Assembly: GCF_004348525.1 (NCBI RefSeq)
Contig: NZ_SMKG01000048.1
Span: forward strand, 1-32,125
Direction of reading: 5' to 3'
Length of the DNA stretch: 32,125 nt
DNA from: Micromonospora sp. 15K316
GTDB lineage: Bacteria > Actinomycetota > Actinomycetes > Mycobacteriales > Micromonosporaceae
Both the position numbers and the translations under genes were made by a program. How positions within the stretch are numbered: the first letter of the stretch is position 1; every line of letters starts with the position of its first letter. Of the stretch, positions 1 through 9,700 are shown piece by piece. The notes below the pieces were generated by a model. The model did not search any database. It saw only the letters and a list, made by a program, of their open reading frames with translations, and was not told where the DNA came from.

Positions 1-2142
<2,142 letters not shown>

Positions 2143-2229
2143 GGGCTGCGCTCCCGGGGGGCGAGGTCGAACAGGTCGGCCTCCCCCTCTGTCGCGCCCG
2201 GTGCAGCGCTCCACAGTGCCTGCCCACGA

Positions 2230-2310
2230 GGTCCTTTTGCCTGAGAGGTTCCGGGGAGGATTTGCCCCTTCGGCGCCGCCCGGGTACAGCTGGGCGGTCT
2301 CTCCCCCGTG
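2230..2310 (-). promoter_or_regulatory. Glycine riboswitch (one clear aptamer) in the gcvP leader
   Basis: On the minus strand the leader contains GGGGAGAGACC, then GCGCCGAAGGGGCAA, then CCTCTCAGGCAAAAGGAC. These are the conserved P1 strands and glycine-binding core of the gcvT-class glycine riboswitch. The 5' and 3' P1 strands (GGAGAG and CTCTC) can pair. The element ends about 90 bases before the gcvP ATG. Only one complete aptamer core is seen. The sequence between it and the start (2143-2230) has GACAGAGGGGGAGG but no second CCGAAGGGGCAA core, so this looks like a singlet aptamer, perhaps with a 3' ghost helix. Known members sense glycine and usually switch on glycine catabolism. The gene next to it fits. 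Confidence 0.93.
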
Positions 2311-2329
2311 GGTGTTGCCGGCATGGTCA

Positions 2330-2335
2330 ACGCTA
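2330..2335 (-). promoter_or_regulatory. Possible -10 element for the gcvP riboswitch transcript
   Basis: TAGCGT reads on the minus strand about 20 bases upstream of the first riboswitch helix, a sensible place for the start of that transcript. No good -35 hexamer lies at the usual distance, so this is tentative. Confidence 0.3.
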
Positions 2336-2433
2336 CCAGCGCGCGGGTTTCCCCCGGATTTCGTACCCCCGTCACGTGATCTTGCCCGGTGGGTCCGGCG
2401 CCGCCTCCGGGGCCGCGCGGTGCGCGAACGGTC

Positions 2434-3297
2434 TCAGCCGGCGGCCACCGGGGTGACCGGCGTCACCGCCGCCCCGGTGGTCCGGTCGGCCAGCGCGGGC
2501 AGCACCCGGCCCAGCGGCGCGTCCACCGTCAACGAGGCGTACGGATCCCCGCGGGTCTCCCCCTGGTTGACGATCACCACGGGGATGCCGAGCTTCGCCG
2601 CCCGCAGCACGAACCGCCGCCCCGACATCACCGTCAGCGACGAACCCAGCACCAGCAGCAGCCGGGCCTGCTCCACCAGCGCGAAGCAGTGCGCCACCCG
2701 CGGCGCGGGCACCGTCTCCCCGAAGAACACCACGTCCGGCTTCAGCGTCCCCGTGCCGCAGAACGTGCAGTCCACCACGTGGAACCCGGCCACCTGCGCG
2801 TCGTCGAGCTCCACGTCACCGTCGGGGTTCACCGCGCCGGCCCGCGCCGCGAAGTCCGGGTTCGCCTCCCGCAGCCGCCGGTCCAGCTCCTCCCGGGAGA
2901 CCCGGTTGCCGCAGTCCAGGCAGACCACCACGTCCAGACGCCCGTGCAACTCCACCACCGCGGGGCTGCCCGCCGCCGTGTGCAACCCGTCGACGTTCTG
3001 CGTGATCACCGCGTCGACCAGGCCGGCGTGCTGCAACCGGGCCACCGCCCGGTGCCCGTCGTTCGGCCACGCCCGGGCCATCAGCCGCCACCCCACATGG
3101 CTGCGCGCCCAGTAGCGGCGGCGCGCCACCGGATCCCCGGTGAACGTCTGGTAGGTCATCGGGGTGTGCCGGCGGGCCACCCCGCTGGGCCCCCGGTAGT
3201 CCGGGATCCCCGACTCGGTCGACAGGCCCGCCCCGCTCAGCACCACGACACCGCCGCCGCTGACCCGCTCGACCAGCGCGTCGATCATCTCCGTCAC
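2434..3297 (-). CDS. Sir2-family NAD-dependent protein deacylase
   Basis: Sirtuins remove acetyl or related acyl groups from lysines, using NAD+ and releasing nicotinamide. At 287 residues this is normal bacterial sirtuin size. The NAD-binding motif GAGLSTESGIPDYRG is at residues 22-36, TQNVDGLH at 99-106, the catalytic His in ELHG is H118, and the zinc site is two Cys pairs (C126/C129 and C177/C180). PDVVFFGE follows. The start is either the GTG at 3297 or the ATG at 3288; neither has a clear Shine-Dalgarno. It is divergent from the oxidoreductase at 3354 across only about 56 bases, and gcvP lies downstream. Whether it acts on acetyl or longer acyl groups cannot be told from sequence. Confidence 0.93.
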   Translation of the reverse strand: MTEMIDALVERVSGGGVVVLSGAGLSTESGIPDYRGPSGVARRHTPMTYQTFTGDPVARRRYWARSHVGWRLMARAWPNDGHRAVARLQHAGLVDAVITQNVDGLHTAAGSPAVVELHGRLDVVVCLDCGNRVSREELDRRLREANPDFAARAGAVNPDGDVELDDAQVAGFHVVDCTFCGTGTLKPDVVFFGETVPAPRVAHCFALVEQARLLLVLGSSLTVMSGRRFVLRAAKLGIPVVIVNQGETRGDPYASLTVDAPLGRVLPALADRTTGAAVTPVTPVAAG

Positions 3298-3353
3298 GTG
3301 TCCATGCTGCCTCAGCGTCCGCCGCCGCGCCCACCGACGATAGGTTGGTCGAC

Positions 3354-4004
3354 ATGCGCGTCGTCATCGCCGGAGGACACGGGAAGATCGCCCAACTGCT
3401 GGAGCGGGAACTCGCCGGACACGGCGACCACGCCGCCGGCCTGATCCGCGACCCCGCCCAATCCGTGGCGCTGGCCGCGGCCGGCGCCCAGCCGATCATC
3501 TGCGACCTGGAACACGCGGACGTCACCGAGGTCGCCGGGCACCTCGCCGGCGCCGACGCGGTGGTGTTCGCCGCCGGGGCCGGGCCCGGCAGCGGCGCCG
3601 CCCGCAAGGACACCGTCGACCGGGCCGCCGCCGTGCTGCTCGCCGACGCCGCGCAACACGCCGGTGTCCGCCGCTACCTGCTCGTCTCCTCGATGGGCGT
3701 GGAGCGTGAGCCGCGGCCCGGCACCGACGAGGTCTTCGCCGCCTACCTGCGGGCCAAGAAGGCCGCCGAGGACGACCTCACCGCCCGCGACCTGGACTGG
3801 ACGGTGCTGCGACCCGGGCGGCTCACCGACGGGCAGCCCACCGGACGGGTCACCCTGGCCCGGCGGGTGCCGTCCGGCGAGATCACCCGCGCCGACGTCG
3901 CAAGCGTCCTGGTCGCGATGCTGCACGCCCCGGCCACCGCCGGGGCGATCCTGGAACTCGTCGGCGGCGACACCCCGATCGCCGACGCCGTCACCGCGCG
4001 CTGA
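3354..4004 (+). CDS. NAD(P)-binding oxidoreductase (atypical SDR / NmrA-like)
   Basis: This 216-residue protein is a single Rossmann domain. The N-terminus MRVVIAGGHGKIAQLLEREL carries the GxxGxI dinucleotide-binding signature. Later come VVFAAGAGPGSGA, the YLLVSSMGV strand and WTVLRPGRLTD, which are usual in atypical short-chain dehydrogenases of the NAD(P)H-binding type. The substrate is unknown. The start chosen is ATG 3354; a TTG three codons upstream is also in frame. There is no clear Shine-Dalgarno, but a -10-like TAGGTT at 3341-3346 ends eight bases before the ATG, so a leaderless transcript is plausible. The gene converges on the DivIVA-like gene with 16 bases between the stops. Confidence 0.85.
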   Translation: MRVVIAGGHGKIAQLLERELAGHGDHAAGLIRDPAQSVALAAAGAQPIICDLEHADVTEVAGHLAGADAVVFAAGAGPGSGAARKDTVDRAAAVLLADAAQHAGVRRYLLVSSMGVEREPRPGTDEVFAAYLRAKKAAEDDLTARDLDWTVLRPGRLTDGQPTGRVTLARRVPSGEITRADVASVLVAMLHAPATAGAILELVGGDTPIADAVTAR

Positions 4005-4020
4005 CCGCCGGCCGCGCCGC

Positions 4021-4704
4021 TCAGCGCTGGTGGTGGCGCGGCAACGCGGTCTGCTGCGCGCCCGCGGCCACGGCCTGCCCGACCAGCCGGTCGACCGTAC
4101 GCGCCAACTGCTCACTGCCGTCGTCGAGGTGCCGCGCCGCCGCCTGCATGTGCGAGATCATCATCTCGCCGAAGATCCGCAGGGCCTCCCGGGTGGCCAC
4201 CGAGTCGTCGAAGCTCGGCCCGGCGGCGCTGCGGTACTCGTGCACCGCCCGCTCCGCCTCCTGCTTCGCCTCCTCCACCGCGGCCTGCATGTAGCTCTCG
4301 TACTGGGTACGGGCGTACTCGGCGACCCGGCGCGCGTAGTCGTGCGCCTGCGCGATGATCTGCTCCGCCTCCCGCTGCGCCGCCGAGAGGAGGTTCACCT
4401 CCTTCGCCGCCGGCACCGGGGCCGCGGTGTTCTTGCTCGGGATCACCCCGTGCCGGTGCAGCTCCACCCGGTCGTTGAGCCGCTCGTTCTCCGCCCGGAG
4501 GTTCGCGATCTGCGCCGACAGCAGGTCGAGCTCGTCGGCGACCTGCATCCGGAACCGGTCCACGTCGGTGTTGTCGTAGCCCCGGCGGGTGAACGACGCC
4601 GAGGAGAACTCCCAGCGGCGCACCCGGTCGGCCGTCATCCGCACCTGGACACCGCCGGACACCTGCTGCATCCCGTCGTACCTGCTGATCGGGGTCGCGC
4701 TCAC
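4021..4704 (-). CDS. DivIVA-domain coiled-coil protein
   Basis: This 227-residue protein opens, after a short polar tail, with a DivIVA-type N-terminal domain (RRWEFSSASFTRRGYDNTDV, DRFRMQVADELDLL). It continues into heptad-rich coiled coil (NLRAENERLNDRVELH) and a long Ala/Glu/Gln-rich helix with EAEQIIAQAHDYARRVAEYA. Related actinobacterial proteins (DivIVA/Wag31, Scy/FilP-like) organise the cell pole or cell-wall growth; its exact role here is unknown. The start is GTG 4704, with AAAGG eight bases upstream. A longer frame from 4767 would overlap the flavohaemoglobin gene and has no such signal. It lies 52 bases downstream of that gene on the same strand and may be read with it. Confidence 0.82.
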   Translation of the reverse strand: MSATPISRYDGMQQVSGGVQVRMTADRVRRWEFSSASFTRRGYDNTDVDRFRMQVADELDLLSAQIANLRAENERLNDRVELHRHGVIPSKNTAAPVPAAKEVNLLSAAQREAEQIIAQAHDYARRVAEYARTQYESYMQAAVEEAKQEAERAVHEYRSAAGPSFDDSVATREALRIFGEMMISHMQAAARHLDDGSEQLARTVDRLVGQAVAAGAQQTALPRHHQR

Positions 4705-4756
4705 CGCACTGACCTTTCGTTCGCGGCCACGGCCGGCACGAGTGCACTGCTCGCGC

Positions 4757-5932
4757 TCACCGGGCACCTCCGGGGTTGTCAGGTGCGGACGCGTCGAGCG
4801 CCGTCCGCCACGCCGGCCCGTACCAGTGCTTGCCGAGCCCCTCGTGATGCAGCTGCCCCACGTGGTAGCCGGCCCGGGTCAACGTCTGCACCGAATGGCC
4901 GACCATCTCGTCCGAACCGCACACGTACACGTGCCGGGACCGCCAGTCGCCGTCGGCCAGCGCCCGGTCGGCCGCGTGTACGAACTCACCCGGCCGCTGC
5001 GGGTCCGCGCCGACCACGTACGTCACCGTCAACCACGGGAACGAGGCGGCCAGCTTCTCGATCGCGTCGGTGTCGTAGAACTCCAGCCGCGACCGGGCCC
5101 CCACGTACAGGTCGACCCGGCGGCCGCCGCCCTCCGCGGCGACCTGCTCGACCATCGCCTTCACCGGCGCCCAGCCGGTGCCGCCGGCCAGCAGCAGCAG
5201 GTCGCTCGACCCGGCCGACCGCAACGTCAGCCGATCCCCCACGGGCGAGGCGAGGTGGAGTTGATCACCCACGGCTGACCCGTACACCAGCCGGGACGAG
5301 ACCACACCGCCTGGCGCGGCCCGTACGTGCAGCTCCAACGTGCCGTCCTGCCGGGGCGCGTTCGCCGGCGAGTAGTACCGCCACGACCGCACCGCCGGGT
5401 GCGACACCCCGATCGACTGCCCGGGCGTGAACGGCAGCAGGTACTGCGGACGCAACGTCAGCACCGCCACGTCGAACGCCCGCCGCTCGTGGGCCACGAT
5501 CTCGGCCACCCACCACGGCGGGGCCACCGCCTCGGCCGCCTGCGCGGCGTCGATCATCACCTGCGACACCAGCCCGTACGCGCCCGCCCAGTCCTGGGCC
5601 AGCTCGTCGGTCCACTGCTCGCCCAGGAAATGCTGCAAGGTGGCCAGCAGCGCCTCACCGACGGCCGGGTAGTGCTCGGGGCGTACCGCGAACTTCCGGT
5701 GGTCGGCGCCGAGATCCTGCAGGAACCCGACGAGCCGGTCCACCTGGTCCACGTTGGTCACGATGTGCGCCAACGCGGTCACCAGCCGATCCCGCTGACC
5801 GGCCATGTTCGTCGGGAACATCTGCCGGGTCTCGGGATGGCCCAGGAACAACGCCGAGTAGAAGTAGAGCGGCACCTGGTCGCCGTGCGCGGCGACCAGG
5901 GACCAGCTCTGCTTGAGCCGTGCGACGTCCAC
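4757..5932 (-). CDS. hmp: Flavohaemoglobin / globin-FAD-NAD(P)H oxidoreductase
   Basis: Members of this family oxidise nitric oxide to nitrate with O2 and NAD(P)H. The 391-residue protein has an N-terminal globin domain (proximal His H78 in ADHRKF, B10 Tyr in YFYSALF, E7-like Gln in MAGQRDRL). An FAD domain follows, with RYYSPAN starting at R185, and then an NAD domain with GGTGWAPVKAM near 249-259 and YVCGSDEMVG near the C-terminus. The start is the GTG at 5932, two bases after the TGA of the upstream truncated haemoglobin. A CTG at 5938 that overlaps that stop is the alternative. The tight spacing suggests translational coupling. The domain order matches Hmp, though the globin part is more divergent than the E. 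coli type, so NO dioxygenase activity is a family inference. Confidence 0.9.
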   Translation of the reverse strand: MDVARLKQSWSLVAAHGDQVPLYFYSALFLGHPETRQMFPTNMAGQRDRLVTALAHIVTNVDQVDRLVGFLQDLGADHRKFAVRPEHYPAVGEALLATLQHFLGEQWTDELAQDWAGAYGLVSQVMIDAAQAAEAVAPPWWVAEIVAHERRAFDVAVLTLRPQYLLPFTPGQSIGVSHPAVRSWRYYSPANAPRQDGTLELHVRAAPGGVVSSRLVYGSAVGDQLHLASPVGDRLTLRSAGSSDLLLLAGGTGWAPVKAMVEQVAAEGGGRRVDLYVGARSRLEFYDTDAIEKLAASFPWLTVTYVVGADPQRPGEFVHAADRALADGDWRSRHVYVCGSDEMVGHSVQTLTRAGYHVGQLHHEGLGKHWYGPAWRTALDASAPDNPGGAR

Positions 5933-5934
5933 GT

Positions 5935-6333
5935 TCAGGCGCCCGGACGGTTCCCGGTGGCCACCACCTGGTCCTGCACGTCGGCCAGCACCGTGTGCAC
6001 GTGCGCCAACACGTCCGCCGGTACCCCGAGCTGCGTCAGCGTCTCGGTCAGGTGCGCGCCGACCTTCGCGTAGTGCGCGACCGGGATGTCCAACGGCTGG
6101 TGCGCCTCGGCCAGCTCGCGACCGGTGTACTCGTTCGGGCCGCCGAGCACCACGGTCAGCATGAGCGCCAGGTGCCGGCGCTGCCCGGCCATGTCCACGG
6201 AGGTGAAGTAGCCGGCCAGATCCGGGTCGGCGAGCACCCGGTCGTAGAACAGCTCGACTGCCGCCTTCACCGAGCTGGCACCGCCGATCCGCTCGTAGTG
6301 CGAGACGGGGGTGGTCTCTGACGTAACCGTCAC
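5935..6333 (-). CDS. glbN: Group I truncated haemoglobin
   Basis: This is a 132-residue 2-on-2 globin. It has the opening YERIGGASSVKAAVELFYDR with the B10 Tyr, GGP in the loop before helix E, and a proximal His at H87 in VAHYAKVGAHL. Mycobacterial GlbN of this group scavenges NO or handles O2. The start is GTG 6333, with GAAGGAAAG just upstream. It is the first gene of a two-gene unit with the flavohaemoglobin, which gives two globins likely to act on the same small gas. Confidence 0.92.
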   Translation of the reverse strand: MTVTSETTPVSHYERIGGASSVKAAVELFYDRVLADPDLAGYFTSVDMAGQRRHLALMLTVVLGGPNEYTGRELAEAHQPLDIPVAHYAKVGAHLTETLTQLGVPADVLAHVHTVLADVQDQVVATGNRPGA

Positions 6334-6853
6334 GGTCTTTCCTTCCGAAGTGGAGGGGTGGCGCGAGGGGCAACGGTCCGCCGGGGCGGCAAGCGCCGCC
6401 CTCTGGACGACACCCGCACCCGGGCCAACCGCGTCAGGGACCATAGCGCGTCACGCCGCCCCGGTCATGGCCCCCCTATCAAATTCCTGACACTGTCCAC
6501 CACGAGCAGTGACAAAAACCGGGAGCACATGATCAACTACGGGCCACCGTAGACACACCCTCCGTCACCAGCGGGCGACGGCCGTCCACAACAGAACCCG
6601 CCGACAAACCGGCCCCCACAGCCGCTTTACCCCCACTGACCACCGCTGACGACCGCCACCCGATCGCCTGACCAGGATCATCCATCCCGGCACCGCAGGC
6701 TCAACCGGCCGTCCGACCAACCCCACCAAACGGCCGACCACCCGACCCCCACCACACCGATCTACACGGAGAGTCACCACGAAAATTGCAACAACCACCG
6801 GCGCGTCGCACACACCGAACGTCACACCCACCCGCCAAGCCCCGGCGCGCACG
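6334..6853. other. Long intergenic region between the second MerR gene and glbN
   Basis: About 520 bases with no convincing gene. Frames that cross it are C-rich, lack a Shine-Dalgarno, and resemble no family I know. The right half (about 6550-6850) is rich in C and A on the plus strand and shows no clear structure. The left part holds the candidate glbN promoter and, at 6489-6515, an imperfect inverted repeat with CACTG/CAGTG cores that could be an operator. Confidence 0.5.
6440..6468 (-). promoter_or_regulatory. Candidate promoter for glbN-hmp
   Basis: ATGACC (6468-6463) and TATGGT (6445-6440) are separated by exactly 17 bases on the minus strand, about 105 bases upstream of the glbN start. 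This resembles a housekeeping sigma promoter. No experimental support. Confidence 0.4.
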
Positions 6854-6886
6854 AAAAAGGCGGGTGCGTCACCCGACGCACCCGCC
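6854..6886 (-). terminator. Rho-independent terminator after the second MerR gene
   Basis: On the minus strand a perfect 12-bp stem (GGCGGGTGCGTC paired with GACGCACCCGCC, 4-base loop) is followed directly by TTTTT. It starts 25 bases after the stop of the MerR gene at 6911. It is the clearest intrinsic terminator in the window and marks the 3' end of that transcript. Confidence 0.92.
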
Positions 6887-6910
6887 ACGCACCACGGCGG
6901 CAGAACCCGC

Positions 6911-7498
6911 TCAGCCCGCCCTACGACGCGCCCGCCGAGCCGCCAACTCGTCACCCACCGAATCCGCCGCCACCACCGGCTCAGCGACCTCCGCCGCCGG
7001 CTCCGCCGGCAGATGCGACAGCGAACCCTGGATCTCCTTGAACGCACCACCGATCGCGATACCGAAGACCCCCTGGCCACCCTGCAACAGGTCGACCACC
7101 TCCTCCGGGGACCGGCACTCGTACACCGTCGTACCGTCCGAGATCAACGTGATCCCCGCCAGGTCCTCCACACCCCGCGACCGCAAAGCCTCGATCGCCT
7201 TACGGATGTTCTGCAACGACACCCCGGCATCCAACAGGCGCTTCACGACCTTCAACACCACCAGGTCGCGGAACGAGTACAACCGCTGCGTACCGGAGCC
7301 CGACGCGTCCCGCACACTCGGCACCACCAGACCCGTACGCGCCCAGTAGTCCAACTGCCGGTAACTGATACCCACCGCATGGCAGGCCGTCACACCCCGA
7401 TAACCCACCGAACCGTCACCGTCCGTCGCCGACCCCGGCGGCGCCACACCCGGCTCGTCCAGTTCCGTACCCGGATCGGAATCCCGCGGCTCGTGCAT
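6911..7498 (-). CDS. MerR-family transcriptional regulator (Rv1830-type)
   Basis: This 195-residue protein has a MerR winged-helix domain (ACHAVGISYRQLDYWARTGL, then RLYSFRDLVVLKVVKRLLD and GVSLQNIRKAIEALR). The C-terminal part, including GITLISDGTTVYECRSPEEV, matches the mycobacterial Rv1830 type and does not look like a metal sensor. The start is ATG 7498, with GGGGAGG eight bases upstream; an in-frame GTG/ATG further out has no such signal. It follows the BFN gene with a 205-base gap that carries a GGTAACCCC motif also found before the BFN gene. Its ligand is unknown. In mycobacteria the paralogous neighbours are linked to growth and division control. Confidence 0.88.
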   Translation of the reverse strand: MHEPRDSDPGTELDEPGVAPPGSATDGDGSVGYRGVTACHAVGISYRQLDYWARTGLVVPSVRDASGSGTQRLYSFRDLVVLKVVKRLLDAGVSLQNIRKAIEALRSRGVEDLAGITLISDGTTVYECRSPEEVVDLLQGGQGVFGIAIGGAFKEIQGSLSHLPAEPAAEVAEPVVAADSVGDELAARRARRRAG

Positions 7499-7703
7499 CC
7501 GGACAACCTCCCCGCCCGTGCGGTGCCGCGTCGTTTCCGGGACGCGACCCCTCGACACGGAAACCCTATAGCGACAATCAGGGGTTACCGCGCAGAAAGC
7601 GCCGCGACACGCCGCGCAGCCGAATCGAAGATCACCACACGAAGCGTGACGTCACCCACCGTGACGCCACTCAGCCGGCGAACCACAGCAGCCCGCCCAC
7701 CGC

Positions 7704-8168
7704 TCAGCCCGCGAAATCCTCCGGACGCACCTGCTCCAGGAACTCGCGGAACTTCTCCACCTCGTCCTCCTGCTCATCCGGGATCACGATCCCCGCCTCG
7801 CTGAGGACCTGCTCGGCACAACGAATGGGAGCCCCCACCCGCAACGCCAACGCGATGGAATCGCTCGGCCGGGCCGACACCCGCACCCCGTCCCCGATCA
7901 ACAGATCAGCGAAGAACACGTTGTCCTTCAGCTCAGTGATCTCCACCGCACGCAACGGCGCCTCCAGCGCCGCCAACACATCCCGCAGAAGATCATGCGT
8001 CAACGGTCGAGCGGGCTTCACGCCCTGCTGCTCGTAAGCGATCGCCGTCGCCTCGACCGCGCCGATCCAAATCGGCAGATAGCGGTCCCCCTCGACTTCC
8101 CTGAGCAGGACGATCGGCTGGTTACTGGGCAGCTCCACCCGAACCCCGACCACGCTCAGCTCGCGCAC
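7704..8168 (-). CDS. Bifunctional nuclease (BFN / DUF151) family protein
   Basis: This 154-residue protein (Rv1829 type) consists of the BFN domain: LPIWIGAVEATAIAYEQQG, the PARPLTHDLLRDVL segment, ELKDNVFFADLLI, and ARPSDSIALALRVGAPI. Plant members were reported to have nuclease activity; the bacterial role is unclear. An acidic C-terminus (EQEDEVEKFREFL) follows. The start is GTG 8168, with GGAGG five bases upstream. It sits between the two MerR genes, exactly as in mycobacteria, which supports the assignment. Confidence 0.92.
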   Translation of the reverse strand: MRELSVVGVRVELPSNQPIVLLREVEGDRYLPIWIGAVEATAIAYEQQGVKPARPLTHDLLRDVLAALEAPLRAVEITELKDNVFFADLLIGDGVRVSARPSDSIALALRVGAPIRCAEQVLSEAGIVIPDEQEDEVEKFREFLEQVRPEDFAG

Positions 8169-8351
8169 CGCCGCCTCCGTGTCGTTGTCACCTACGCCGC
8201 ACCGCGCCCTTCCCTGCACGGTACACGGACCGCGACACGGCCGTCCCACGCGCTACCCGCACCACGCCCGCGCCAGAAAGGGGTTACCCCAGCAAGCCTA
8301 CGACACGCTTCCCGAGACAGATCTTTCCGCACACCGCCCCGGCGACCAGCG

Positions 8352-9107
8352 TCACCGGCCCAACGTCGAACGCAACCCGACCCGCACCAACGCCGCATGC
8401 AACTGCTGGGACAACGCCACCAACTCCCGCGCCGTCTCCGCCGCCCGCGCCCGCGCCGCCGGATCACTCTGCCGCACCAACGGCGCCACCAACTGCGCGA
8501 ACAAACCGACCTCCCGGTCCGCCGCCGTCCGATAACCCCGCAGATGCCGCGGCTCCAAGCCGTACGCCGCCAGACCCGCCACCGCCCCGGCGATGATCAA
8601 CGCGTCCCCGTCGTACCAACCCGGCGGATCCGACACCACCACACCGAGCCGCTCCAACTCCGCCAACGTCGACTCGTCCAACCCACTACGAGCCAGCAGA
8701 TCCGACCGGCCGAGCCGCACCTCCGACGACTCGACCGGCTCGTCCGCCTCCCGACCCGGCACCTCACCACCCGGGCCGACCGCCACCAACGTCGGCCGCG
8801 ACCGACCCGGCGCCGCACCGGTGGCATCCCACTCGGCCAGCTGCTCCCGGATCACCCGCAACGGCAGGTACTGATCCCGCTGCGCGGTCAACACAAACCG
8901 CAACCGCGCCACATCGTCCCAGCTGAACTTCCGGTAACCCGCCGCCGTACGCTGCGGCTCGACCAGCCCCTCAGCCTCGAGGAAGCGCAACTTCGAAATC
9001 GTGACGTCGGGGAAATCCACCCGCAACTGACCCAGCACCTCACCGATGCTCATCAGCGGCTGGGACCGGGCCGCCCCCGGTGACGTGGAGGCCGCAGGCT
9101 CGTTCAC
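8352..9107 (-). CDS. ftsR: MerR-family regulator FtsR
   Basis: This 251-residue MerR-like regulator has an N-terminal winged helix: LMSIGEVLGQLRVDFPDVTI, then SKLRFLEAEGLVEPQRTAAG and YRKFSWDDVARLRFVLTAQR. A longer helical C-terminal region follows. Orthologues next to garA (Rv1828; FtsR in Corynebacterium) control ftsZ and cell division; that is family knowledge, not seen here. The GTG start at 9107 overlaps the garA stop by four bases (GTGA), so the two genes are translationally coupled. Confidence 0.92.
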   Translation of the reverse strand: MNEPAASTSPGAARSQPLMSIGEVLGQLRVDFPDVTISKLRFLEAEGLVEPQRTAAGYRKFSWDDVARLRFVLTAQRDQYLPLRVIREQLAEWDATGAAPGRSRPTLVAVGPGGEVPGREADEPVESSEVRLGRSDLLARSGLDESTLAELERLGVVVSDPPGWYDGDALIIAGAVAGLAAYGLEPRHLRGYRTAADREVGLFAQLVAPLVRQSDPAARARAAETARELVALSQQLHAALVRVGLRSTLGR

Positions 9108-9556
9108 CCCCGGCCGGCCTCCTCCTCCGGACGCGGACCGGCGATGAACACCACCCGGAACTTCCCGATCTGCACCTCGTCACCATTGCTCAACGTGGCA
9201 GCCTCGACCCGCTCCCGGTTCACGTAGGTGCCGTTCAGGCTTCCCACGTCCCGAACCGTGAACGTCCCACCATCCCGGTGGAACTCCGCGTGCCGCCGCG
9301 ACACCGTCACGTCGTCGAGGAAGATGTCACTGTCAGGGTGCCGGCCGCTGGTCGTCACATCATGATCCAGCAGGAACCGGGCCCCGGCGTTCGGACCACG
9401 ACGGACCACCAGCAGCGCCATCCCCGGCGGCAACGAACCGGACATCCGGCTCGGCACCACATCGGTGTCCGGCCCCTCCAGCACTTCGTCGAGCGAACCG
9501 AGATTGAGCGTCGAAGTGACGTCGAGCGGGGGGAACTCGTCGTCTGGGCGCGTCAT
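9104..9556 (-). CDS. garA: FHA-domain signalling protein GarA/OdhI-like
   Basis: Orthologues switch 2-oxoglutarate metabolism between the TCA cycle and glutamate in response to Ser/Thr kinases. The 150-residue protein has a short N-terminal tail and then an FHA domain: SGRHPDSDIFLDDVTVSRRH and VGSLNGTYVN carry the phosphothreonine-binding residues, followed by NGDEVQIGKFRVVF. The tail region that is phosphorylated in mycobacteria reads DVTSTLNLGSLDE (residues 12-24), with T-S-T in place of the T-T pair. The start is ATG 9556, with GAGGTGG upstream. It is the first gene of a garA-ftsR unit, with a good promoter candidate at 9701-9729. Confidence 0.94.
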   Translation of the reverse strand: MTRPDDEFPPLDVTSTLNLGSLDEVLEGPDTDVVPSRMSGSLPPGMALLVVRRGPNAGARFLLDHDVTTSGRHPDSDIFLDDVTVSRRHAEFHRDGGTFTVRDVGSLNGTYVNRERVEAATLSNGDEVQIGKFRVVFIAGPRPEEEAGRG

Positions 9557-9606
9557 GGGACCACCTCACGGATCTGTTCGGTCGGCGTCGGGTAATGGCG
9601 GGTCTG

Positions 9607-9634
9607 GCCGCCGGGCAGTCGCACACCCGGCGGC
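9607..9634 (-). repeat. Hairpin in the garA leader
   Basis: A perfect 9-bp inverted repeat (GCCGCCGGG and CCCGGCGGC) with a 10-base loop, about 50-80 bases upstream of the garA start. No T-tract follows, so it does not look like a classical attenuator. Confidence 0.6.
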
Positions 9635-9700
9635 TGGCTCCCCGTGCCCGGGAAGGCAATTCCGCAACGCTCAACTATTGGGTTCTCGGTCGACTGGGCG

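Noticed and set aside
6545..6845. Possible small genes in the C-rich intergenic region upstream of glbN
   Set aside because: Frames here have strongly skewed composition, no ribosome site and no family resemblance. The codon pattern does not match neighbours.
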